The notes beneath the pieces are model-generated. The model was not told the DNA's origin, searched no databases, and worked only from the letters and a program-made list of their open reading frames with translations. A stretch of 64,000 nt of DNA from contig OX326958.1 of the NCBI GenBank assembly GCA_946800325.1, forward strand, positions 61,373,793 to 61,437,792, given 5' to 3'. The position numbers and the translations under genes were made by a program. This document shows, in pieces, positions 11,363 through 21,188 of the stretch (within the stretch, counting starts at the first letter, position 1; every line of letters begins with the position of its first letter). The stretch is from Luzula sylvatica. Its lineage: Eukaryota > Streptophyta > Magnoliopsida > Poales > Juncaceae.

Positions 11363-11668
11363 CTGCCAAAATATGTAGTTCCTTTATTTTTTATTGTTGC
11401 CAAAAGATATTGTTTAAGTGCTGTCTAGCGTGTATTGCTGCCAAAAGATGTTGTTTTATGCCTTTTGATCTTGATTGCTGCCAGAAGGTGCAGTTTTAGT
11501 GCCTTTATTAGGCGTTGCTGCCAAAAGGTGTAGTTTTAGTGCTCGTTTTATTTTATGGCTGCCAAAAAATGAAGTTTTTGTGCCGCTTGCCTTTTTGGCT
11601 TCAAAAAGATACAGATTTAGTGTCCTTTATAACGTATTGTTGCCAAAAGTTTTGTTTTAGTGTTGGTT
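11363..11668. repeat. ~40-bp minisatellite, last block
   Basis: Final seven or so units, more diverged, ending just before the sequence that leads into the mitochondrial insertion. Confidence 0.88.
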
Positions 11669-11790
11669 AAAATGAAAGAACTGGCGGCTCCCTCTTCTTC
11701 CTCTCCTGAAACATAGCGAGTGAAGCAAGAGAGAGAAAGAGAGAGAAGAAAGAAGTGAACTTCCAATCCCATTACAAGATGAAGATGAAG

Positions 11791-12094
11791 ATGTTCGCCA
11801 ATTTCTTGGAAAGCTACTTTGATCTAAGTGGTCTTTTTCTCTGTCCGGTGCTAGGAAGCATTATTCTTCTTTTTCTTCCAAATTCATCAATAAGCCTGAT
11901 CAGATTGATTGGTCTGTGTGTGCGTTTCTCTGATCACTTTTTTGTATTCCCTTGTTCTTTGGATCAAATTCGATCCTTCTACGGCCAAATTTCAATTTGT
12001 TGAAAGCGTTCGATGGCTTCCTTATGAAAACATCCATTTTTATATGGGTCTAGATGGTCTTTCATTATTCTTCGTGGTATTGACGACATTTTTC
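11791..12094 (+). pseudogene. nad4: Nuclear copy of mitochondrial nad4 exon 1 (NUMT)
   Basis: The translation from the ATG at 11791 follows the start of plant mitochondrial NADH dehydrogenase subunit 4: YFDLSGLFLCPVLGSIILLF, then NSSISLIRLIGLC. After a short insertion near 11918-11925 the similarity continues in another frame with SLITFLYSLVLW, FDPSTAKFQFVES and RWLPYENIHFYMGLDGLSLF. NAD4 is a membrane subunit of respiratory complex I. Here it is a broken nuclear fragment: there is a net +1-type frameshift (about 4 extra bases), the downstream part of exon 1 and the later exons are missing, and similarity fades after GACGACATTTTTC. Several substitutions relative to the usual protein suggest an old transfer. 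It lies about 100 bp upstream of the TATA box of the next gene. Confidence 0.9.
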
Positions 12095-12200
12095 GTGAGT
12101 TGGTTACTACGATCGTGGGGTCCTGCAATGCTGGCCACGAATTTCAGAATCCTAAAAATAGCAGAAAATTTTCGCGCGCCTTTTTCTCAATCGTGCTTCT

Positions 12201-12208
12201 TATATATA
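12201..12208 (+). promoter_or_regulatory. TATA box of the GTE-like gene
   Basis: TATATATA followed by GGGGAG and, about 25 bp on, a CT-rich initiator-like stretch (12229-12242). This fits a start of transcription near 12232. It is followed by a non-coding first exon ending at 12336, before a GTAAGG donor. Confidence 0.65.
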
Positions 12209-12910
12209 GGGGAGTACAAGACTACAATCTCTCTCTCTCTATCTCATAACCGGAGTTTTTTGTTGCTGAAGCTTCATTCACGAGCGATCACGAGCGAGAG
12301 GATTCTGTTTGTTCGGTGCTTCAGTGCTTTTGCTAGGTAAGGTTTTTTTCTCCTTAATGGTTTGATTTTTGATTAATTAGCTTGAAAATCAGATTTGCTC
12401 AGTGATTGATTGATTGATTGATTTGTTCTTGTGACATGATTTGGGATAGTATAGTAATATGCCTGATGTAAGTACATTTTGATTGATTTGTTCTGCTTTG
12501 AGTAGCAAGGTTTGATTTTTAGAATGATTATCGTGGCCACCTTCATAATTGCGTATTAATCTGTTCTTGTTGGTCGAATGCTATCAAAATTATTGAGTTT
12601 TGGATCAGAAGTTTGTTTTTACATTTGATCTAAATTAATTTGCCTGCATCTTTATGTTTTGTTGTACCATGTAACCTTAAGTTAGGCTGAATTGAAACCA
12701 AAGTTTAATTATTTTTGATGAAATCGCTTAATTTCTTCTGATGATGATGAGATCCTATTATTACAATAGGAGAGTAATGTGTATGGTATAAGTGGGTTTG
12801 AATTTATTCAATGGTGTTAAGTATAAACATTTGATTTTGGGTATAAAGTATAAACAAAAATATATCAAGTATGAATTAATTTGATTGATATCGTTTTGCA
12901 GAAATCAGAG

Positions 12911-14059
12911 ATGAGTTCTGACAAGAAGAGAAAGACCGCTGATATATGTGAAATTTCAAGCTCAAAAAGGGCTAAGGTAATAATTAATTAATATACGAAT
13001 TGTTTCGAATTCGAATTTTATTTTTCTTTTCAAATTAATTAATATATGAATTGTTTTTGTTCGGCTTGAAGATTGATGAGAGGACTACGAATCGTGGAGA
13101 AGGCTCATCAAGGAGTAAGTTAATTAATATATGAATAAAATCACAAATTATCTTTTGAATATTTTTGTTCCATTTTTTTCATGCATAATTTGCATTGTTT
13201 GCAATAGTTGGAGACAATTGGCTCTGTGATGTTACTTCCTCTTCTTCCTCATGCTCTGATATAGGAGAAGGTATAAATATAAATATAATTAATTGCATTC
13301 TTTTAGTTTATTACTTTATTTATTTAGATTTATAATATAGTATTGGACTGATTAATTTAATGATTATTGTTTGTGTTTTTTTGGAATAATGCAGAAAGGA
13401 AAGAGGAAAAGAGGGCTTTGCGCACAGCCAAGTTGTTGAGGCGTTTCGCTGGGACTATTCTCAAAGCCCAGCAATACCTAGAATCATGTCGTGTATGTTC
13501 ATTTATTTATTTATTTAATCATATTTCTTCAATATTTATTTGTTTGATTGATATGATTTGTTTTGAAACAGGAAGAGAGAGAGAAGATGGAGGCCGCACA
13601 AAAAGCCGCACGAGAAAGGGCAGATAAGATCCGCAGATACGAAAGACAAATGGAAAGAGACGCCGCTCGACATGAAAGGCTCCACCAAGTAACAATCTTT
13701 CCCTCTTCGTCTTTCTTTCTCTAATCGTTTATTTCATGCGTAACCCCTCCCTCCAAAATGTCGAATATCGCCGCAATAATCCTTCCTCTTCTGTGATTTT
13801 GCATATTTTGTAAGGGTTTACATGATGATTTCAAAATTTGCAGGGGTACGCATGAAATTACAACATGTGTATGTAACAACATTTTGACTGTTGTAAATTT
13901 TGTTTTCCTTTCTATGAACAGATGGAGAAGACTGTTCAACTTTGCAATACCTTTTCAAAAGAAGAAGAGCGATTTTTCAGGCGCGCGGCGAAGACCAATA
14001 TTTCTCTCTCTCATTTTGGTTTGGTCCTCAAACCAGATGAGTTCGATGAGGATGAGTGA
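12911..14059 (+). CDS. Small GTE/BET C-terminal-like nuclear protein (no bromodomain)
   Basis: My exon model is 12911-12976, 13072-13114, 13208-13270, 13395-13492, 13572-13688 and 13922-14059. All introns are GT-AG and the phase is kept, giving 174 aa. A non-coding first exon (about 12232-12336) and a 565-bp leader intron precede it. The N-terminus is basic (KKRKT, SSSKRAK), a likely nuclear localisation signal. Exon 4 encodes KRALRTAKLLRRFAGTILKA. Exons 5-6 form a charged helix running into DAARHERLHQMEKTV, and the end is HFGLVLKPDEFDEDE. This order matches, from memory, the C-terminal part of plant GTE8-GTE11 BET proteins (RFADTILKA, then EREAARQAL.KMEKTV, then LGLFMK plus acidic tail). The bromodomain and NET domain that define those proteins are absent here and upstream. 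It could be a truncated paralogue, a competitor for GTE partners, or a decaying gene; intact splicing argues for a functional product. Confidence 0.78.
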
Positions 14060-14099
14060 GAGAGACCCGACTTCGAATCGCTTGTTTTTTTTGTTTGTA

Positions 14100-14440
14100 A
14101 ATAATAGTTTTTTATTTTATTTTTTTGTTTATAGGTAGATGAAAGAAGAATGTAAATATTTGACTTTAATATCCTCTACGTTTTTTTTGTGAAAGAGGAA
14201 TGTAAATATTTAACTTAAATATCTTCTACGTTTTTTGTTGTTGTTGTAAATAATAATTTTTATTTTATTTTTTTTGTTTATAGTTAGATGAAAGAGGAAT
14301 GTAAATATTTAACTTAAATATCCTCTACGTTTTTTTGTTGTTGTTGTAAATAATAGTTTTTATTTATTTATTTTGTTTATAGGTAGATGAAAGAGAAATG
14401 TAAATATCCTCTGCGCTTTTTTTTTGTTTATAGATATTTT
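14100..14440 (+). repeat. Tandem repeat in the 3' flank of the GTE-like gene
   Basis: Three to four imperfect copies of a 60-100 bp unit containing GATGAAAGAGGAATGTAAAT, AACTTAAATATCCTCTACG and TTGTTGTTGTAAATAATAG. Copies start near 14136, 14191, 14287 and 14382. They probably fall in the 3' untranslated region or just beyond it. No function is evident. Confidence 0.85.
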
Positions 14441-14940
14441 TCTCTCTTTTTTGTGTACTAATTACCAAAGTTGGAGTTTATAGATAATAAACAATTTGTT
14501 TGTTGCACGTTCATATATTAATAAAATTGAAACTCAATTCATTTTATATGCATGCTCTGCAGCTCTATAATAATTTATGTTGCGTGGATACTTCAAAAAC
14601 CATTTGTAAAAATATCGTATCGTCGAATTCGTGCAAGACATATAAATGATATAATAATTAGATTGAATCCGATTACTTATTACAAGCACTTTCTAATTCT
14701 CATTATAACTTGTACTTGGCTTGTAGACAAAAGTATCCATTCAGAATTTTTTTTTTTTATGTAACGGCATTTTAATTTTAAAAATATTCTATTTAATTAG
14801 AATAATAAATCATTTTCAATTACAATTAATCAAACAGGCCCACTAATACATTTAGTGGGCCCAAACTTGGGCCCATACTATGATTTCATCCAATAAATAA
14901 TTCCTTGCGTAATTAATTAATTACTTAATCATTCAGGGTC
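14441..14940. other. Spacer and promoter region before the LAZ1-like gene
   Basis: AT-rich sequence without a gene. 14565-14640 (TTTATGTTGCGTGGATACTTC...) is similar to 21915-21970, so it is part of a dispersed degenerate repeat. The short open frames here are not supported. Confidence 0.6.
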
Positions 14941-15142
14941 TCATTTTTTGCATGGACGCGGAGCACGAGAGATACAAAGTTTTTCTCATAATCAATCTTT
15001 TGGTCCCATATGTCAGAAGACTCGATGGGAAAAAGAAGAAAAGAGAGGAAAAGTACAAGCTTTCATTTGGAAAAGTTCTTCTCTTCGCTTCCTCTCAATT
15101 TCACGAAATCTGATTTTTTTTCTGGGCTATTTGAGATCTCAG

Positions 15143-15220
15143 GTTTGTATGGTTTGCCATTGATCGTACTTAGATTCGAGTTAATTTATCAGATTCACTC
15201 GAGTTTGCTTTCTTTTGCAG
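15143..15220 (+). other. Leader intron of the LAZ1-like gene
   Basis: A CAG|GTTTGT donor and a TTTTGCAG acceptor bracket a T-rich 78-bp intron in the 5' untranslated region. This is inferred from splice signals only. Confidence 0.5.
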
Positions 15221-15301
15221 AGATTTTTGTCTAATCGAAGCTGGTTCGTGAAGATTAATACACCTAAAAAGAGTATTTTGGTAGATTCGTTCGATTTGGA
15301 G

Positions 15302-15519
15302 ATGCTTGTGGACCTCAAAATCGAATGATGTGTATAGAGCATGAGAAATTAGTTACCGGTTCTTCTTCTTCTTCTCCAATTAGACAGTATGAAGTTCGTA
15401 GAATTAGGATTTCTCTACCAGCAGCTTCTCAACACGTATTCAACCCCAATTTGGGCCACAGTCGTTGCGGGATTCTTCGTTCTCGTTTCTCTTTCTCTCT
15501 CTACCTATCTCATTGTTGA
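15302..15519 (+). promoter_or_regulatory. Two upstream open reading frames before the LAZ1-like start
   Basis: A short uORF of 8 codons (15302-15328) ends in a TGA that overlaps the next start in the string ATGATG (15325-15330). The second uORF runs 64 codons to 15519 and overlaps the main start at 15389 in another frame. If the mRNA leader includes them, they would be expected to lower translation of the main frame. This depends on the real transcription start. Confidence 0.5.
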
Positions 15520-17487
15520 GCATCTCTCCACTTATAACAATCCTGAGGTTCGTCTTCTTCTTTTATCAAATTCATGTTCCTCAAATCACGTTTGCGAGAC
15601 TTCGATCAATTCATTGATTTTCTTTTCAGGAACAAAAGTTCCTTCTTGGTGTCATTTTGATGGTACCATGTTACGCAATCGAATCAGTGAGCCATTTTTA
15701 TAAAAACCCATTTATTTCACACAATAATTCAAAATTTCTCACCAATATACCGTTTTACCCAGTACGTGTCACTAGTCAACCCTTCGGCAAGTGTTGACTG
15801 TGGAATTCTTCGAGAAGGTTATGAAGCTTTCGCCATGTATTGCTTCGGTCGATACCTCACCGCTTGTTTAGGTACCTCTTAATATTTTATTTATTTAGGT
15901 ACCTCTTAATATTTTATTTACTTAAAACTTATAATTTTCATTTTCGTTATTAATTATTAATTAATTTTTGAAGGGGGAGAGGATAAGACGATAGAGTTTC
16001 TAAAAAGGGAAGGTGCGTATGCTGACAGGGCGCCGCTTTTGGAAAGTAACGATCAACACGTCAGAGGAATCATACATCACCATTTCCCCGTTAGTTATAT
16101 GATGAAACCATGGAAATTGGGCGAATGGTTTTATCTCCAGATTAAAATCGGCATTTATCAATACGTACCTCTCTTCAATTCGACTCTTTTTTAATTTTAA
16201 TTATATTTTCGTCTTCTATTTTTCCAATCATTATTTATTTTTAATTAATTAATAGGTGATTATAAAGACACTCACCGCAACTTTATCGGTTATTCTCGAA
16301 GCATTCGGTTCGTATTGTGATGGCGAATTCAAATGGCAATGCGGGTATAATATATTTTCAAAAACACCCCTCGATTCTTCCTAAATTTCAAAAATACCCC
16401 TAATGTAATTTTTATTTTTTTTCAGGTATCCATACATGACGATAGTGCTGAATTTCAGCCAATATTGGGCGTTATATTGTTTGGTACATTTCTACACGGC
16501 CACAAAAGACGAATTAGGGCACATGAAACCCTTGTACAAATTTCTGATGTTCAAATCGATCGTGTTTTTGACGTGGTGGCAAGGCGTCGTCATCGCAATC
16601 ATGTACGCTTTGGGCCTTTTACGAAGCCCAATTGCTCAAGAATTGCAGTTCAAATCCAGCATTCAAGACTTCATTATTTGCATCGAGGTACCCAATACAA
16701 AATTAATTTTATTCAGGGGCATTTTCGTAAATTTTTCCAAGAAATTTCTAATGAGGTGATTTTTCTTCAGTGCAGATGGGAGTCGCGGCGGTGGCTCATT
16801 TATACGTGTTTCCTTCGAAGCCGTATGAGAAAGCACGGAGTTTGATGCACACTAACGTGGCGGTTTTGGGCGATTACGCGTCAGTGGATTGTCCCGTGGA
16901 TCCTGACGAGGTTAGGGAGAGTACCCGACCCGCTAAGCTGAAGCTCCCACAACCCGAACCCGAAGAGAAGAGCGCTACGAGTATTAAAGCTAGCGTCAGA
17001 GATTTCTTCATTGGTAGCGGCGAATTTGTGCGTCCTCTTTTTATTTTAATTTTATTTAATATCAAAATATTAATTAATATTTTTTGGGTTTAGGTGATAA
17101 ATGATTTGAAGTTCACGATGAAGCAAGCGGCGGACCCGATAAAGATGAAGATATCGCAGACGATAAAAAAACAAGGGAGTAAGGATGATAGTGAAATTAC
17201 GGTTTTGCCACCGGAGCGGGCCCCGATAAGGGGGATTGACGACCCGTTATTGAGCGGGAGCGCAAGCGATACAGGTGGCATTGCGAAAGCGAAGCGGCAT
17301 CGAAGATTCTCCAGCTTTGCGCCTGGAGATGGTTCGTCAGACCAACAATCCGGCTTGTCTGAAGATGGGTTTGAGGTATTTTATTTATTTATTTATTTTG
17401 TGGAATATAATTTTATTAATCAGAAAAATAAATGATTGGTTTTTGTTTGGGAAGGTACATGGGTCGAGATGGGTACGGAGGAATTAG
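15389..17487 (+). CDS. LAZ1-like transmembrane protein (DUF300 / TMEM184 family)
   Basis: Exons are 15389-15547, 15630-15686, 15763-15871, 15974-16164, 16256-16344, 16426-16687, 16776-17027, 17094-17375 and 17455-17487, giving 477 aa in phase, close to the usual length of plant LAZ1 homologue 1. Membrane segments include residues about 20-43 and 55-77, and later FLTWWQGVVIAIMYALGLL and the stretch around EMGVAAVAHLYVF. Family hallmarks seen are CGILREGYEAFAMYCFGRYL, the GGEDKTIEFL stretch after it, FNPSASV-like VNPSASV, and the exon reading PYMTIVLNFSQYWALYCLV. The C-terminal ~140 residues are hydrophilic and cytosolic-looking. LAZ1 relatives act at tonoplast and plasma membranes and were linked in Arabidopsis to hypersensitive cell death, vacuole integrity and brassinosteroid signalling; the transported or bound molecule is unsettled. 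The start ATG gives the conserved MKFVELG beginning before the first membrane segment. The ending HGSRWVRRN lies in a tiny last exon. Confidence 0.95.
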
Positions 17488-17904
17488 GGTTTGGAGAAGA
17501 AGTGATGTTGATTTTCATTTTTGTTTATACGGAGTATATGAGGTGGCGATTCGAAGATGAGGATTCAAGCATCAATAATGGTGATTTTGTTTATACATTT
17601 TTTTTTTAATTTTGGGATTTTGAGGATGGAGGATTTGGGAATTGACGAAAAAATTTGGATCCAAATTTGATATTGTACATTAATTGTTTGCACCACTTAT
17701 TAATAAAATGAAATATATGATCCCTTAGTTGACAATTGGTTTTTATTATCATGGTCTTTGATTTGTGATGTGTGGAAAAAGTCTGCTTTTGAACGAGTTT
17801 GATAACGAAAGAAAATATTATCCAAACAGATATATAAAATATAGATAATGGATGAGTATTATAGCCAGCACATTTATACTTTGATATTATTCAATAATAA
17901 ATCC
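17488..17904. other. 3' flank of the LAZ1-like gene
   Basis: Probable 3' untranslated region to about 17720 (AATAAAATGAAATAT near 17702), then AT-rich spacer. No further gene is seen. Confidence 0.55.
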
Positions 17905-19190
17905 TAACTATGGCGAACATATTATTAATTATGTTTTCGTTATAATGCAAGATATACATTTGTATGATATAATATTATCTCAAAATAAAATTATTTGAAC
18001 TCATTTATCTATGATTTTGTATATGTTTCAAAATTATTTTACATTAGGTTAGCAAAAGGTTTATTTTTTTAATCAAATAATAATATTTATATTAATGTCA
18101 TTGTATAAAAATATATATGAGGTATAATACAATTTTACGAAAAATATAACAACAAATATTATATTATTGTTGTTCACAATATTTCATACAATTTTAAATA
18201 TAAAAAGAGTGAATTGTACAACATATGTAGCAGCACATCATCAATTATATTGATTCAAAATGCAATGAAAAATATAAATAACATCAAACCTAATATTGCG
18301 GTAATTTAATGAATAGTATCAAATTTTAATTTAACATAAACATAAATATAAATCATTTTATATCATCTGATTTTTTTTTTAATTCACATTTAAAAAAATA
18401 ACAATATTATTTGATCGTTGTTTATAAATTTAAGAAATTATTTAGATGGATAAACTATTTTTTTAGCTTAGGTTACTTTCTTAACTTTTTTTATATTAAA
18501 ATTGTTTGATTAAAAACACAAATATAATCTATTTTTATATGAGATTATTATAGTTATAATTTTTTAAAATATAAATAATAATACTTAAAATTCTATTATG
18601 CAAATACGATACTTAAAATTCTATTGTGTAAATATGCATTTTTTGGCATTGTATTTTTTACATAATATCTTTACAAATTCAAATTATAAAAAACAATATG
18701 TATGAACTAAGGTAATATGAATGTCAAAACAAAAAGAAAATTGAAACGAATATATTTGATGGATTTTTAAAATTAAATTTCTAAAATAATATTAATATAT
18801 GTTCAATGTTTTATAATGTTGCTTATTAAGTTGTTTGTATTTCGTAAATATGTTTTTCATATTCCATTACATTCACATTTGATCACGTAATATTATATGA
18901 AATAATAAACAATTGAATAAAATTACTCTAATGTGAATATATCTAATAATAATAATCCACATCAATTACGTACGATAATATTGTTTTCTAAAAAGACTTA
19001 AAATATAGTGTGAGATAATGGCACATAAAAGGCTACAAAATATTATGAATAGAAAAAATCAATAATTAATTAATGATCTAAATTTTGTCATATTTTATTA
19101 TATTAACCCTAAATATGAATGAAATGATGAGATACGGCACAAAATGGGTATACAAAAAAAGCGTGAAAATTATGAAAAAACTAAAAAGAG
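17905..19190 (-). mobile_element. Helitron-like non-coding element, reverse copy
   Basis: When reversed, this AT-rich block matches 36041-37837 over most of its length. Shared landmarks include AATCAAACAATTTTAATAT, CTTAAAATTCTATTATGCAA, TGACATTCATATTACC and CAACATATGTAGCAGC in corresponding order. The hairpin and CTAG end seen at 37809-37837 are degraded here (sequence around 17905-17920), so the boundaries are approximate. It has no coding capacity. A partial third copy lies at 59200-59740. Confidence 0.72.
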
Positions 19191-20928
19191 TGATCTAAAA
19201 TTTATCCAAAATATTGGCCTTTTGGTTAGGCAGGCCCAACCTAGCTAAAGTTTGGGTGCATAATAAGACAAGGACAAAAGGACCGAGAGTAATTTCCAGT
19301 CCATGGCCTAATCAATGTTTATTCCACTATTTTTTGAATAAACTCTCACTCACTCTCAAATTCCAAACGAACTCAAAAAAAGTTAGTTCATTGCATCTTC
19401 TTCATGATAATGTCAAGTTGCTCTCTTTAGCTACACTTTGTAGTTTGTAGTGCCAACCTGACATACCTTTTTTTTCTTTTTCCTTTTGTCCTTTTGTTTC
19501 TATAAACAAACACAAATTATAAATTGTAAAAGGGCATACGTGAAAAATACCCTTTCTTTTTTCCAAAATTGGCAACTTGGCAAAGAGAGTTGTTGGTATA
19601 TGGGCTCCTCCAATTTGCCTTTCTCCAATTGGATACCCCACTCCAAAAATTCAGGGCTTAACTGCATGAATCTCAAAGCTCCATTTTTTTACTATTATCT
19701 TCATAAATATGTCAATGTGGATGGTACATAAGAAATATGTGGACCCGTTTATTTATGTAACATCAATGAAAATTTGCCATCAAATTGGCCCCATTTTTAT
19801 GCAAGTTACACTAAATTCTGACAAAATCTAACCTGACCTGAAAATATTGTATAATCCTTTCGATTCCGAATCAAATGCGAATCAACCCAAATGAACTCGA
19901 TGATCGCTGGTCCGAATTAGATTGATAAAAAATATGAACCCAAATGATCGCTGGTCTATATGACGCAAAAAATAACTCGATCGCGACCTGAAACCAACCT
20001 GATTGAGCCTGACATAACTGAATTTGGAATAATTGATCTGGTTTCATTAATTAGTTGTAGGTGGTGCATAATTATTGTCCTAATTTGCATAAAAAGAAAA
20101 TTGACAGGATATATAGGTGCCAAACTTATACATGAAACATTAACTAGAGGATGATATTAGTTAGATATCATTTGCCAGTCTAACCACTACATGATGCAAC
20201 ATTTATTTATTTATTTTGAAAAAATTGCAACATTTATTAAAGATAAATAAAATATTTATGAAAATATTAATATTTATTTAAGACTATAAACTGTTAACTG
20301 ATTAGTACCTTTATTGCAGGTAGGTTCTCAATTCTCATAATCTTGGTACTAATCTCAAAAGATTTGAATCATGTAAGTTACAAATGGATTATTTTATAGA
20401 AGATATGTATTAATTAAGTAATCAACAAGTAGAATCCACATGCATTCTGCATTAATTTGTTTTGGTTCTAACTAGGGTAGTTAGCTTAACGTCACGTGCT
20501 TGTTAAATTACCTAATATTTCTTTAGTGATAATGTATATATATATTGAAGAACCAGTAAACAATTTAAACACCAGTTATTTTTCATTGTCTATGCCACCA
20601 TTTTATGTGTGTGTGTGTGTGTGTGTGTTTTTACGTAATATTTTATTCAACTATAATATATAAGTCCAAATATAATTTTTGTTTATAATTTTTGAAATAT
20701 ACATTTTCAATTGTGTTGTACTTTTATAGATGTGTGATATACATTTTTTTTTAGGTGCTTTATATTATCTTTTGGATTAATATTATATATTTTTAGATGT
20801 GTGATATATATTTACGACTACGATATATCTGTTTCGGATTATAATAATTTTTTTAACAGTATATATTTGAGATGATCATATTATAAGTTTCTGAAAAGAA
20901 CATATTTTTATAAATATATCAGTTATAA
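19191..20928. other. AT-rich spacer
   Basis: No gene supported. 19240-19740 has short open frames without recognisable domains. A (TG)n tract sits at 20606-20628. Around 19810-19995 there is a repeated ATGATCGCTGGTC phrase suggesting a degraded dispersed repeat. Confidence 0.5.
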
Positions 20929-20937
20929 TAACAATAT

Positions 20938-21179
20938 GGGGAGTTCTATCATACACCCCTTTTGCTTATGATACATCTATTTTCAAGGATATTTTTTGTA
21001 ATTATTAATTAATGAGTATTTCAAGTAATTTTTCAAGTGTATTTATCAATAAATGAAATGCTAAATAGGAAATTTGAATTATTCATGAAAGGAAAAATAT
21101 CTATAAAAAGAAAAATTTATGATACACCCTTCTAAATATCCAAAATACCCTTTTGAAAGGGTGTATGATAGAACTCCCC
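20938..21179. mobile_element. 242-bp Mutator-type MITE, copy 1
   Basis: Terminal inverted repeats GGGGAGTTCTATCATACACC and its reverse complement bound a 242-bp AT-rich element. The 9-bp duplication TAACAATAT lies at 20929-20937 and 21180-21188. A 9-bp duplication is typical of Mutator-like transposons. It is non-coding, so it depended on transposase made elsewhere. A second copy of identical length lies at 34764-35005. Confidence 0.92.
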
Positions 21180-21188
21180 TAACAATAT

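Noticed and set aside
7790..11660. Minisatellite considered as a CRISPR-like array or coding repeat protein
   Set aside because: Units are directly joined without unique spacers, spacing varies, frames shift between units, and the genome is a plant's.
11755..12340. A working nuclear-encoded NAD4 gene
   Set aside because: Only the start of nad4 is present, with a frameshift, and no transit peptide or further exons.
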